Below are positions 36,639-46,700 of a stretch of 64,000 nucleotides of DNA, piece by piece. Numbering within the stretch: the stretch's first letter is position 1; the number at the start of each line of letters is the position of its first letter. The notes below the pieces were generated by a model. That model did not search any database. It was not told the DNA's origin and saw only the letters and a program-made list of their open reading frames with translations. The position numbers and the translations under genes are program-made. The stretch lies in assembly GCF_947500065.1 (NCBI RefSeq), contig NZ_CANMQT010000002.1, forward strand, positions 248,001 to 312,000. Reading direction: 5' to 3'. Source of the DNA: an uncultured Aquimarina sp. (GTDB lineage: Bacteria > Bacteroidota > Bacteroidia > Flavobacteriales > Flavobacteriaceae).

Positions 36639-38228
36639 ATGAAAACAATTAAAAAACTATTTCCTTTTATAACGCTATTACTTTTTGTAGTAATGTATTA
36701 TAGCTGTAACGAAGAAGACCTTAACATTTCAAATCCCAATAATGTAGCAGAACCCGAGTTCTTCCAAACGGAAAATGACTTTAGACTAGCTGTAAACGGT
36801 ATGTATCATCCTATAACCGCTGTTTTATTTTGGGGACGAGTTATCCATACAGGTGCTATGTTACGATCAGATGCCTATAACGTAATCCCATTCCAACAAA
36901 ACACGACTATGTCTACATTAGAAGGTCAGCCTGGCATCTCTAGATGGGCGGTAGACTTATATCCTCAATTATATCAATCTATCGCTAGAGCTAATAGAAT
37001 TATTGAAGAAGATGCAGAAAATGGTGTGCTATCAGGAGAAGTTCAAAACGAAATTTTAGGGCAAGCACATTTTCAACGTGCATTCTGTAATTGGTATTTA
37101 TTAAATCTTTTTGGAACTGCTCCACTTGTTATGCAAACACCTGACACGCAAAACCCAGAAGAATTCTTTCCTTCTAACGCAACACCAGCAATGTTTAATG
37201 AAGCAATCATCGCGGACCTTACTGAAGCAGTGAACAGGCTTCCGCAATCTTGGGGAACAAATGATGTAGGACGTCCTACCAGAGGAGCAGCACTCGCATT
37301 ACGAGGAAAAACCTATTTATACATGGAAGATTGGACAAATGCAGTTACGGACTTTACCGAAGTGACTACACTAGGATATTCTTTACTTCCTTCTGAGAAT
37401 TATAGGAATAATTTTTCGTCTAACTCTTCTGTAGAAAATAATTCAGAATCTGTATACGAACTTCAATATGTAGAACAAGACAATTTTGTTTGGGGAGCAG
37501 ATTCACCACTTACAGGATCTCAATCCAATTGGTACATTGATTACTCTCCTCCACATGTAAGTTTAGATCAAGGACATGTGATAAATCCACATATTCTTCA
37601 AATTTTTGAAGATAATGGAGATATGGTAAGAAGAAATGCAACCATCGCCTTTGATTATCCCGGAGCTACTGGATATGGAGGAGCTCCGTTTATAGAAGAT
37701 TTTGCTCCAAGCATCGAAATTGCAGAAAATCTAGGAGTTCCAGCTCTATTTTCAAGGAAATACGCAGGTTTAGATGAAGGTTTATCTAGCGCAGAAATTC
37801 CTGGTTTTGGACATACATTAGGAACTAACTGGAGAATCATACGGTATGCTGATGTATTATTAATGCTTGCCGAAGCTCTTAATGAAAATGGTGCCACACC
37901 AAATGCCATACCATTTATCAATCAAGTTAGAGAACGCGCACAGATTACTCTATTACCTAATACATTATCCAAAGAAGAAGTAGAACAAGCTATTATAGAT
38001 GAACGGGTTATGGAATTAACCGGCGAAGGACATCGCTTTTTCGATTTAGTACGTTGGGAATTAGCGGATGATATATTAGGTCCTGGTTCTACTGTAGCAG
38101 GAGGTCGTCATCCTAAATCTCTTGCAGGATCAGCAGCTGTATTTACTACTGGACAAGATGAACTTTTATGGATTCCATTACCAGAATTACAAGCCAATCC
38201 TAACTTGGATCAAAATGATGGATACTAA
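36639..38228 (+). CDS. SusD/RagB-type substrate-binding lipoprotein
   Basis: Surface lipoprotein that caps the SusC channel and binds the substrate, 529 residues. The lipobox cysteine is Cys 23 (FVVMYYSCNEED). The family's TPR-like helical scaffold is seen in GQAHFQRAFCNWYLLNLFG and AALALRGKTYLYMEDWTNAV, and the SusD C-terminal part in VMELTGEGHRFFDLVRW and LLWIPLPELQANPNL. Paired with the SusC gene in the normal order. A modest hairpin downstream may reduce read-through into the enzyme genes. Confidence 0.96.
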   Translation: MKTIKKLFPFITLLLFVVMYYSCNEEDLNISNPNNVAEPEFFQTENDFRLAVNGMYHPITAVLFWGRVIHTGAMLRSDAYNVIPFQQNTTMSTLEGQPGISRWAVDLYPQLYQSIARANRIIEEDAENGVLSGEVQNEILGQAHFQRAFCNWYLLNLFGTAPLVMQTPDTQNPEEFFPSNATPAMFNEAIIADLTEAVNRLPQSWGTNDVGRPTRGAALALRGKTYLYMEDWTNAVTDFTEVTTLGYSLLPSENYRNNFSSNSSVENNSESVYELQYVEQDNFVWGADSPLTGSQSNWYIDYSPPHVSLDQGHVINPHILQIFEDNGDMVRRNATIAFDYPGATGYGGAPFIEDFAPSIEIAENLGVPALFSRKYAGLDEGLSSAEIPGFGHTLGTNWRIIRYADVLLMLAEALNENGATPNAIPFINQVRERAQITLLPNTLSKEEVEQAIIDERVMELTGEGHRFFDLVRWELADDILGPGSTVAGGRHPKSLAGSAAVFTTGQDELLWIPLPELQANPNLDQNDGY

Positions 38229-38279
38229 ACGATAGTATAAGTAATTGTTTGATTGTAATGTTTTTATTGTTTTAGTCAG

Positions 38280-38313
38280 CCAAGCAAACTTTTCCCTGGG
38301 TTTGCTTGGTTTT
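38280..38313 (+). terminator. Hairpin between susD and the FG-GAP gene
   Basis: A perfect 10-bp stem, CCAAGCAAAC (38280-38289) with GTTTGCTTGG (38300-38309), a 10-base loop and only four T residues. Probably a partial terminator that sets susCD mRNA above that of the genes behind it. Confidence 0.6.
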
Positions 38314-38338
38314 GAAAATTTTCTAAATCTATCTTTTT

Positions 38339-41300
38339 TTGAAAAAAACTCTTATATATATAACGCTAATTCTTTTGTTATCTAATTGTAAAAATCAGGT
38401 AGGAGAAAATCACCTCTTTACATTTATACCACAATCGCACTCCAACATTAGTTTTGAAAATACGATTACAGAAAATGATCAAATTAATGTCATCGATTTT
38501 CAATATTGTTATAATGGAGGAGGAGTTGGCATAGGTGATTTTAATAATGACGGCTTACCTGATATTATTTTTACAGGAAATCAGGTATCCAGTAAATTAT
38601 ATCTAAATCAAGGAAATTTAAAATTTAAAGATGTCTCGGTTACATCCAATTTTGAAACAAACACGTGGATTACTGGGGTGAGCATTATTGATATCAACAC
38701 AGACGGGTTAGATGACATCTATCTTAATGTTGGTGGCGCAAACTGTAATAATGATTGTAATAATTTATTATTTATAAATAAAGGAGTTAATGATGAAGGC
38801 ATCCCTTCTTTTGAAGAAGAAGCTTCAACTTATGGATTAGATGATGGAAATTACAGTCAACAAACCTTATTTTTTGATTATGATACCGATGGTGACCTTG
38901 ATGCCTATATTGTACATAATGGCAATACTAAAAGAGACAGAAACGCACCTATTCCTAAAAAATACCTTCCAGTACATCTATCAGATTATTTATTAGAAAA
39001 CAAAACCATAGAGAGTACCAATCAAATATACTTCTCTAATGTTTCCGATAGTTTAGGTATTATTCATAAAGGATTCGGGTTAGGTGTAGCTATAAATGAT
39101 TTTAATAATGACAATTTACCTGATATCTATGTAAGTAATGATTTTATAACTAATGACTTATTATACCTTAACAAAGGTATTGATGCTAATGGACTGCATC
39201 TCGGTTTTGATGAAATCAATCAACAAATTCTATCAAAACAAACCTATAATGCCATGGGCGTTGACATAGCAGATATCAATAATGATATTTTACCCGATAT
39301 TCTGGTAGTAGATATGCTTCCGAAAGATTATGAACGCCAAAAGAAAATGTTAGGTTCCAATAATTATGATAAATATTTATTGTCTCAGAGAAATGGGTAC
39401 ACTCCTCAATATATTCATAACACCTTACAACTGCACAATGGTTTTATTAATGACCAAATAATACCCGCATCAGAAATTGGATTTGCCTCAGGTATTGCCA
39501 GTACAGATTGGAGTTGGGCTCCACTTATAGCGGATTATGATAATGATGGAAACAAAGATATTTATATCACTAATGGTTATGTAAAAGACATTACGGATTT
39601 AGATTTTGTCAATTACTCCCAACAGAATAACATCTTTGGAACCCCAAAAGCTCGAAATGAAAAATTCAAAAACTTGGTCGAAAAACTTCCAGGGATACAT
39701 CTTCCAAATGTAATGTTTCAGAATAGTGGAAATATTCAATTTGAAGATGTTTCCTCTCAATGGATTAAAAATCTAAATTCATACTCTAATGGTTCTGCTT
39801 ATGCTGATTTAGATATGGATGGCGACCTGGATCTCATCGTAAATAATATTAATAGTCCAGCTTTTATTTTAGAAAATCACACTTCTGATACTGGCAAAAA
39901 CTTTTTGAGAGTACAATTAGGAGGTACTCTTAAAAACAAAAATGGAATAGGTGCAAAAATCACCTTATGGGAAAACGGCATCAAACAAATACAATATCAG
40001 TCAATTGTTAAAGGATATTTATCATCCGTTGAACCTATTATTCATTTTGGAATACACTCAAAAAAAGCGGATTCATTACTAGTAACTTGGCCAGATGGCA
40101 ACATCTCAAAATTGAAAAATGTCTCTTCCAACCAAGTTCTCACTATCAATCATCAGAAATCTTCAATAAAGAAATCGAAAAAAAACAATAGTTTCCTTTT
40201 TGAAAAAGGGAAAAACATCTTCTCATACTCACATCAAGAAAATCATCTAAATGACTATGCCATACAATCTTTGTTAAGTCATCAATTTAATGCTTCGGGG
40301 CCTTGCATTACATCGAGCAATCTTGATAATATGGAAGGTGATGAGATTTTTATTGGAGGTAGTAAAGGCAAGCCTGGTTTCCTTTTTACTGAAGCTGATA
40401 ACGGAACTTACCAACCTAGTCAAGAATTTGATGCTATGTACGAAGACACCGCTTCTTTATTTATTGACTTAGATAATGATGGTGATAAAGATTTATATGT
40501 TGGAAGTGGAGGAACAGATGCAGGACGCAACGAAGAATTACTTCAGGATAGAATATATCGTAACAATGGAAAAGGATTGTTTTCTAAAATTGAAAACAAT
40601 AACATTTCCAAAATTAAAACAAATACAAGCTGTGTAGTCGCCAATGATATAGATTCTAATGGATATCAAGATATTTTTATTGGTGGTGGTGTATCACCAG
40701 GTAAATATCCTCTTTCTACTCCAAGTTATATAATAACCAATCAACAAGGAAACTTATCCGTAAACGATAAGATCTCATTTTCTATTCCAGGAATCGTAAC
40801 AGATGCGGTTTGGGCAGACATCAACAATAACAATACTAAAGAGCTTATTGTAGTCGGACAATGGATGCCTATTAGTATATATGACATTAAAAAAGACAGT
40901 GCAAAAGAAATCCCAATACATTGGCAGGACGCGGAAGGAAAACCAATAAACATGTCTGGTTGGTGGAATAATATTACCATGGCAGATTTTGATAATGATG
41001 GGGATCAAGATATACTTGCAGGAAATCAAGGAATCAATGGATTCATAAAGCCAATTCCTAATCAACCTGTATATATCTACACAAAAGATTTTGACGGTAA
41101 CGGTAGTATTGATCCTGTTTTAGCTCAATATTTTGAAACTTCAGACGGAACTTCTCTAAAACCTATTCATACTAGAGATGATATCATGAAACAATTGGTA
41201 AGCTTAAAAAAGGTATATCCTACCTATGACAAATTCTCTAAAGCTAGTTTTGAAGAATTACTAAATATCAAAAATCTAAAAACTGAAACCCTCAGCGCTC

Positions 41301-41701
41301 ATATATTCCAATCAATTTATGCAGAAAACATAGGTAATAACACTTTTAGAGTTATTCATTTACCTCAAGTTTGTCAGACATCTCCTATCAATGATTTTCT
41401 GGTTGGAGATTGGGATCTTGATGGTTTTAAAGATGTCCTGATTGTAGGTAATAATTATTCTGCCGAAGCCAATTATGGAAGACATGATGCAATGGTTGGA
41501 ATCTATTTAAAAGGAACAAAAAATGGATTCATTCCTATAAAAAATAGCGAAAGTGGCTTTTTAGTACCAAAACAATCGAATCACATTGTCTCAGTCGAAA
41601 ATAAGCACAATGAAAAATTAATTATTGCAACACAAAACAATGATAGTATCATCGTACACAAGATAAACGATAAAAAAAGCCATGTTTTGGCAAACAATTG
41701 A
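38339..41701 (+). CDS. FG-GAP/VCBS-repeat lipoprotein with ASPIC/UnbV domain
   Basis: A 1120-residue lipoprotein from a TTG start, with signal and lipobox LKKTLIYITLILLLSNC (Cys 17). It contains many beta-propeller blades of the FG-GAP type with Ca-binding DxDxDG-like loops (DYDTDGDLDAY, DYDNDGNKDIY, DLDMDGDLDL, DLDNDGDKDLY, DFDNDGDQDIL, DWDLDGFKDVL). An ASPIC/UnbV segment lies mid-protein (FLRVQLGGTLKNKNGIGAKI, about 521-540). Two propellers flank that segment. Such proteins are common beside SusCD in marine Bacteroidota, probably surface-exposed, and their exact job is unknown; binding the substrate or algal matrix is a guess. It runs into the alpha-galactosidase gene. Confidence 0.9.
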   Translation: MKKTLIYITLILLLSNCKNQVGENHLFTFIPQSHSNISFENTITENDQINVIDFQYCYNGGGVGIGDFNNDGLPDIIFTGNQVSSKLYLNQGNLKFKDVSVTSNFETNTWITGVSIIDINTDGLDDIYLNVGGANCNNDCNNLLFINKGVNDEGIPSFEEEASTYGLDDGNYSQQTLFFDYDTDGDLDAYIVHNGNTKRDRNAPIPKKYLPVHLSDYLLENKTIESTNQIYFSNVSDSLGIIHKGFGLGVAINDFNNDNLPDIYVSNDFITNDLLYLNKGIDANGLHLGFDEINQQILSKQTYNAMGVDIADINNDILPDILVVDMLPKDYERQKKMLGSNNYDKYLLSQRNGYTPQYIHNTLQLHNGFINDQIIPASEIGFASGIASTDWSWAPLIADYDNDGNKDIYITNGYVKDITDLDFVNYSQQNNIFGTPKARNEKFKNLVEKLPGIHLPNVMFQNSGNIQFEDVSSQWIKNLNSYSNGSAYADLDMDGDLDLIVNNINSPAFILENHTSDTGKNFLRVQLGGTLKNKNGIGAKITLWENGIKQIQYQSIVKGYLSSVEPIIHFGIHSKKADSLLVTWPDGNISKLKNVSSNQVLTINHQKSSIKKSKKNNSFLFEKGKNIFSYSHQENHLNDYAIQSLLSHQFNASGPCITSSNLDNMEGDEIFIGGSKGKPGFLFTEADNGTYQPSQEFDAMYEDTASLFIDLDNDGDKDLYVGSGGTDAGRNEELLQDRIYRNNGKGLFSKIENNNISKIKTNTSCVVANDIDSNGYQDIFIGGGVSPGKYPLSTPSYIITNQQGNLSVNDKISFSIPGIVTDAVWADINNNNTKELIVVGQWMPISIYDIKKDSAKEIPIHWQDAEGKPINMSGWWNNITMADFDNDGDQDILAGNQGINGFIKPIPNQPVYIYTKDFDGNGSIDPVLAQYFETSDGTSLKPIHTRDDIMKQLVSLKKVYPTYDKFSKASFEELLNIKNLKTETLSAHIFQSIYAENIGNNTFRVIHLPQVCQTSPINDFLVGDWDLDGFKDVLIVGNNYSAEANYGRHDAMVGIYLKGTKNGFIPIKNSESGFLVPKQSNHIVSVENKHNEKLIIATQNNDSIIVHKINDKKSHVLANN

Positions 41702-41732
41702 TTTTGCCAAAATATCAAAGAATAAAAAACGC

Positions 41733-43499
41733 ATGAAAGAAGCAATTACTTGCAATATAGAGGTGCTAAAGGAATCAGAGGATTTTCAGGTTGACATCTC
41801 TTTGCTCGAAGAACATAACGGAGTTTCCATTTACAATATTAATTTTTCTTCAGACTTAGAATTCCAACCTCAAAAAGTCACTTTTAAATGGAAAATTCCT
41901 GCAGTTAATGTAAAAGGTGTTTGGAAACCGACCACAGATTTTGCAAAAAGAATCATGGATGACTGGGAATTAGATCATATGGAATCTCGAATTTCTGTAG
42001 ATTCTCCTGTGATTTCATTGTTTGGTCATGATGATAGTAATATAATAACCTTTGCTTGTTCGGATGCTATAAACACAAAAAAGCTAAACGCCTTATATAG
42101 AGAAGAAGATAATTGTATTTATTGCCACATTTCTTTTTTTACGGAAAGACATCATTCCATAACAAATTATAACGCTCAATTAAGGATTGATCAAAGGGAT
42201 CAGCATTTCTCAGAATCTCTTAAAAATGTAGGGAAATGGTGGGAAAACTTTGAAAACCTCACTCCTGCTATTGTTCCAGATTTAGCAAAAGTACCTGTAT
42301 ATTCTACTTGGTATCAATTTCATCAAAAACTGGATATTAAAGACCTCCTTGAAGAATGCAAAATCGCTTCTACATTAGGATACGAATTGATCATTCTTGA
42401 TGATGGTTGGCAAACAAAAGATGAAAACAGAGGGTACGATTACACTGGAGATTGGTATCCCGAAAGAATTCCTGATATGGAAGGCTTCGTTAATGAAGTT
42501 CATAAAACCGGCATGAAATTAGCGTTATGGTATTCTGTTCCTTTTTGCGGAAAAAAATCCAAAGCTTACAAGAAATTTAAGGACAAGTTTCTTACTGAAG
42601 AACATCGTTGGGCTCCAGTATTTGATCCAAGATATCCGGAAGTACGATCCTACCTTATCAGTTTATACGTAACCGCATTAACCACATGGAAAATTGATGG
42701 GTTCAAACTTGATTTTATAGACGAATTTAAAGTGTATCCCAGTACTAAACTAACAAAAGAAGACGGAAGGGATTACTCCTCAGTAAATCTGGCAGTAGAT
42801 CGTTTAATGACCGACATAATTAGCTCATTACACGCCATTAAACCTAATGTTGTAATTGAATTTCGTCAGAAATATACTGGTCCTGCCATGCGTAAATATG
42901 GCAATATGTTTAGAGCGTTTGATTGTCCTGGAGATTCTGCCATGAATCGAGTACGCATTGCTGATATCAAAATGCTTTGTGGAAATACTGCTGTTCATAG
43001 TGATATGTTCACCTACCATAGAGAAGAGCCTCTAGAGATAAAAGCATTACAATTAGTGAACACCTTGTTCGGAGTTCCACAACTTTCCATTTTACTACAA
43101 AAAGCAACAGAAGATGAGTTATCTATGATTCGCTTTTACACACTCTATTGGAGAAATCACGCTAATGTTTTTTTAAATGGAAAGTTTACTCCTCATAAAC
43201 CTTTGGCTAATTACCCTATCCTTAAATCCTCTTCAGAAGAGCTCACAATTATAGGATTGTATGATAATTATGTAATCAATTTTGAAGAAAAAACACATCA
43301 AATAGATATTATCAACGGACAATCGGATGCTAAAATTATAGTAAGTAGTACTAAAAATTATGGAGCATACCATTCTACTACTTATGATTGTACCGGAAAA
43401 AAGGTGACAGAATGTAACTTAATGATTCTCATCGGGGTTGTTCAAATAAAAGTCCCTCCTTGTGGATTAATTAGGTTAGAAAAAAATACAGGAACTTGA
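41733..43499 (+). CDS. GH36-type alpha-galactosidase, cytoplasmic
   Basis: Retaining alpha-galactosidase, 588 residues from the ATG at 41733. An ATG at 41682 would overlap the previous gene and add 17 unusual residues. There is no signal peptide, so it acts in the cytoplasm on an imported substrate. GH36/melibiase motifs are ILDDGWQ (Asp 223-Asp 224), the nucleophile region DGFKLDFID (Asp 327), and CPGDSAMNRVR with Asp 401 as probable acid/base. An N-terminal beta-sandwich (about 1-160) precedes the TIM barrel. Set among galK, galT, galE and the glycerol-processing fusion, it most plausibly splits galactosyl-glycerol; raffinose-type sugars are the alternative. Start 31 bases after the FG-GAP gene. 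Confidence 0.88.
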   Translation: MKEAITCNIEVLKESEDFQVDISLLEEHNGVSIYNINFSSDLEFQPQKVTFKWKIPAVNVKGVWKPTTDFAKRIMDDWELDHMESRISVDSPVISLFGHDDSNIITFACSDAINTKKLNALYREEDNCIYCHISFFTERHHSITNYNAQLRIDQRDQHFSESLKNVGKWWENFENLTPAIVPDLAKVPVYSTWYQFHQKLDIKDLLEECKIASTLGYELIILDDGWQTKDENRGYDYTGDWYPERIPDMEGFVNEVHKTGMKLALWYSVPFCGKKSKAYKKFKDKFLTEEHRWAPVFDPRYPEVRSYLISLYVTALTTWKIDGFKLDFIDEFKVYPSTKLTKEDGRDYSSVNLAVDRLMTDIISSLHAIKPNVVIEFRQKYTGPAMRKYGNMFRAFDCPGDSAMNRVRIADIKMLCGNTAVHSDMFTYHREEPLEIKALQLVNTLFGVPQLSILLQKATEDELSMIRFYTLYWRNHANVFLNGKFTPHKPLANYPILKSSSEELTIIGLYDNYVINFEEKTHQIDIINGQSDAKIIVSSTKNYGAYHSTTYDCTGKKVTECNLMILIGVVQIKVPPCGLIRLEKNTGT

Positions 43500-43618
43500 A
43501 TTCTTTTCTAAAAACAATAAAAATGATCACCAAGCACATAAAAAAATAATACAAACGATTACATTTTTTTTAATTAGTAATTATTTTTTCTATTGCTTTA
43601 ATAATTTAGATATTTATA

Positions 43619-43637
43619 AATAAATGGTTGACATCTT
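43619..43637 (+). promoter_or_regulatory. Possible operator-like site upstream of the glpK-glpD fusion
   Basis: ATAAATGGTTGACATCT (43620-43636) matches ATAAATGCTTTACATTT at the susC promoter at 14 of 17 positions and shares its two ends with the galK inverted repeat. It lies about 70 bases before the fusion gene. Suggestive, not proven. Confidence 0.35.
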
Positions 43638-43703
43638 ACAAAACATCTTCTTTTTTAAGATAATTACGAAAAAATATCTAGCAATAAAGCTTAACACCTT
43701 CTA

Positions 43704-46700
43704 ATGAGTAAAAAATATATTATAGCATTTGATCAAGGCACGACGAGTACCAGAGCTATCATTTTTGATAATAGAGGTATCATTTGTGGCATTTCTCAAA
43801 AAGAATTAACCCAACATTACCCTAAATCGGGATGGGTAGAGCACGATCCTCTTGAGATTTTTAAACATCAACAGGAAGTCTTTGAAGAAGTATTATCCAC
43901 ATCTAAGATATCCATTGATGAAATTGCCGGAATTGGCATAACTAACCAAAGAGAAACGACTGTAGTTTGGGATAAAAACACAGGAGAACCCATACACAAT
44001 GCAATTGTCTGGTTAGACAAGAGAACCTCGAAAATTTGTGAAAACCTTAAAGCAGCCGGACTCGAAGATTATGTCACTAAAAATACCGGACTCGTAATAG
44101 ACTCTTACTTTTCAGGAACAAAATTAAAATGGATATTAGACAATGTAGCGGGTGCCAGAGAAAAAGCTGAAAAAGGAGCGTTATTATTTGGTACCATCGA
44201 TACTTGGCTCATCTGGAAATTTACAAATGGGACTAAACACCTTACAGATCATTCTAATGCCTCTAGAACGATGCTGTATAACATTATACAACTAGAATGG
44301 GATAAGACAATGTTAACAGCATTAAACATCCCTGAGGCAATGCTTCCAGAGGTTCAACATTCCTCGTCGGATTTTGGAAGTATTTTATATCAAGGGAATG
44401 AAATTCCGATATATGGAGTAGCTGGTGATCAGCAAGCTTCATTATTTGGTCAAGGAGGATATAAGTCGGGAATCGCTAAAAACACATACGGAACAGGTTG
44501 TTTTTTATTATTAAATACTGGAAAAAAAGCGTATCAGTCAAAGAATGGTTTATTAACTACTTTATGTTGCAGTCTCCCTAATGATAAAATCAAATACGCT
44601 CTAGAAGGCAGTGTTTTTGTTGGAGGTGCTTCAGTACAATGGTTACGAGATAAATTACAAGTAATATCAAAAGCTTCTGAAACAGAAGAAATTTGTACAT
44701 CTACTCCTTCTTCTGAAGGTTTATATGTAGTTCCTGCATTTGCAGGTTTAGGTGCACCACATTGGGACATGAATGCTAAAGGAGCCATATATGGACTAAC
44801 ATTAGATTCTGGAAAAAACGAAATCATAAAAGCTACTGTCGATGCCCTAGCCTATCAAACCCGTGATGTACTTGATGCAATGGTAGAAGATAGCGGTAAA
44901 CTTATGAAAGAACTCAAAGTAGATGGCGGAGCATCTGCTAATAACTATTTAATGCAATTTCAGGCAGATATTCTTAATGTAGAAGTTGATCGACCTAAAA
45001 TGTTAGAAGTAACAGCACTTGGTGCTGCATTCCTGGCAGGAATAAAAGCTGGGGTTTGGACCAAAAAGGATATCTCAAAAATTAGAATTGTTGATACCAG
45101 ATTCAAACCCAAAATTACAGAGCATCAACGAAATCGAAAATATAGCGGATGGCAGGAAGCTGTAGAGCGCACAAAAACGGCCAACGCAACTATGCTCTCC
45201 GTAAAAGAAGAAGGGCCAATTCGTTTCTCGATACTCGATCGTGACAGACAATTACAACGGGCTCAAACAACCAAATATGATTTAATCATTATTGGAGGCG
45301 GGGTAACCGGAGCTGGTATTGCATTAGATGCTGCTTCCAGAGGACTAAAAGTATGTCTTGTTGAGAAAAATGATTTCGCATCAGGAACGAGTAATAAATC
45401 CACAAAACTTATTCACGGCGGATTACGTTATCTAAAACAAATGGAAATCGCTTTGGTAAAAGAATCCGGAAGTGAACGGGCAATGGTTCATAAACTCGCT
45501 CCTCATCTGGTAGTTCCAGAAAAGATGTTACTACCTCTCATAGAAGGAGGAACATATGGCAAAATGATGACTGCTATTGGGCTAAAAGTATATGATTTTC
45601 TTGCGAATGTAGAAGGAGATGATAAACGAAAAATGTTAAGCGTAGAAGAAACAATCGCCAAAGAACCTTTATTAAATAAAAGCAAACTTACTGGGGGAGG
45701 ATATTATGCAGAATATCGTACAGATGATGCCAGACTTACTGTAGAACTTTTGAAAAAAGCAGCTTCTTATGGAGCTAATATTATCAACTATTGTGAGATG
45801 ACCACTTTTAATTATGATGATGAGGGAAAAATTAAAAGTCTAGAATGCCTAGATCACAATTCTCAAAAAAGATTTATTATAAAATCTCGAAACTATGTTT
45901 CTGCTGCAGGTCCTTGGGTGGATCTATTGCGTGAAAAGGATCATTCTATGAGCAGTAAGCACCTACACCTTACAAAAGGCGTACATATTGTGTTCTCCAG
46001 AGAACGTTTTCCACTTACACAATCTATCTATTTTGATGTTCCTGATGGAAGAATGATTTTTGCAATTCCGAGAGGACGCGCTACCTATGTCGGCACAACA
46101 GACACCAATTATAGTTCTAATTTAAATCGTGTGGTCGCCACAAAAGAAGATTCAAAATACTTGCTAGATGCTGTAAATAACATGTTTCCTACTGTAAATC
46201 TTACTCCAGATGATATTGAATCTAATTGGGCTGGTTTAAGGCCATTAATCCATGAGGATGGCAAAGATCCTTCAGAATTATCTAGAAAAGATGAGATTTT
46301 TGTTTCTAAAACTGGATTGATCTCTATAGCTGGAGGGAAACTTACAGGGTATCGCAAAATGGCACAAAGAGTTATTGATGCTGTTTTAAAAACAATGAGT
46401 GATAAGAAAAGAGAGCAATTTTCAAAATCATATACTCAAAATATACCGCTAACAAGTGATCCTTTAAAAGATACTCAAGAAGTCGATCAATATTTAGAAG
46501 AAGTTAATCAACAACTTAGAGATATCGGGATACAAGATGAATATTATGGTTGGTATTTGGCCACCACGTATGGCAAACAAGCAGATACCATTATCAATAA
46601 AGCAAGTTATTTCTTAAACGATTCTATCGAAGAAAAACTGATACGATCAGAAGTCTGGTATGGAGTACATCATGAGATGATCAATGGTTTAGCTGATTTT

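Noticed and set aside
33546-38228. Treating the SusCD pair as a polysaccharide-degradation locus
   Set aside because: There is no secreted glycoside hydrolase, lyase or sulfatase in the island; the single glycosidase is cytoplasmic, so a small glycoside is more likely.
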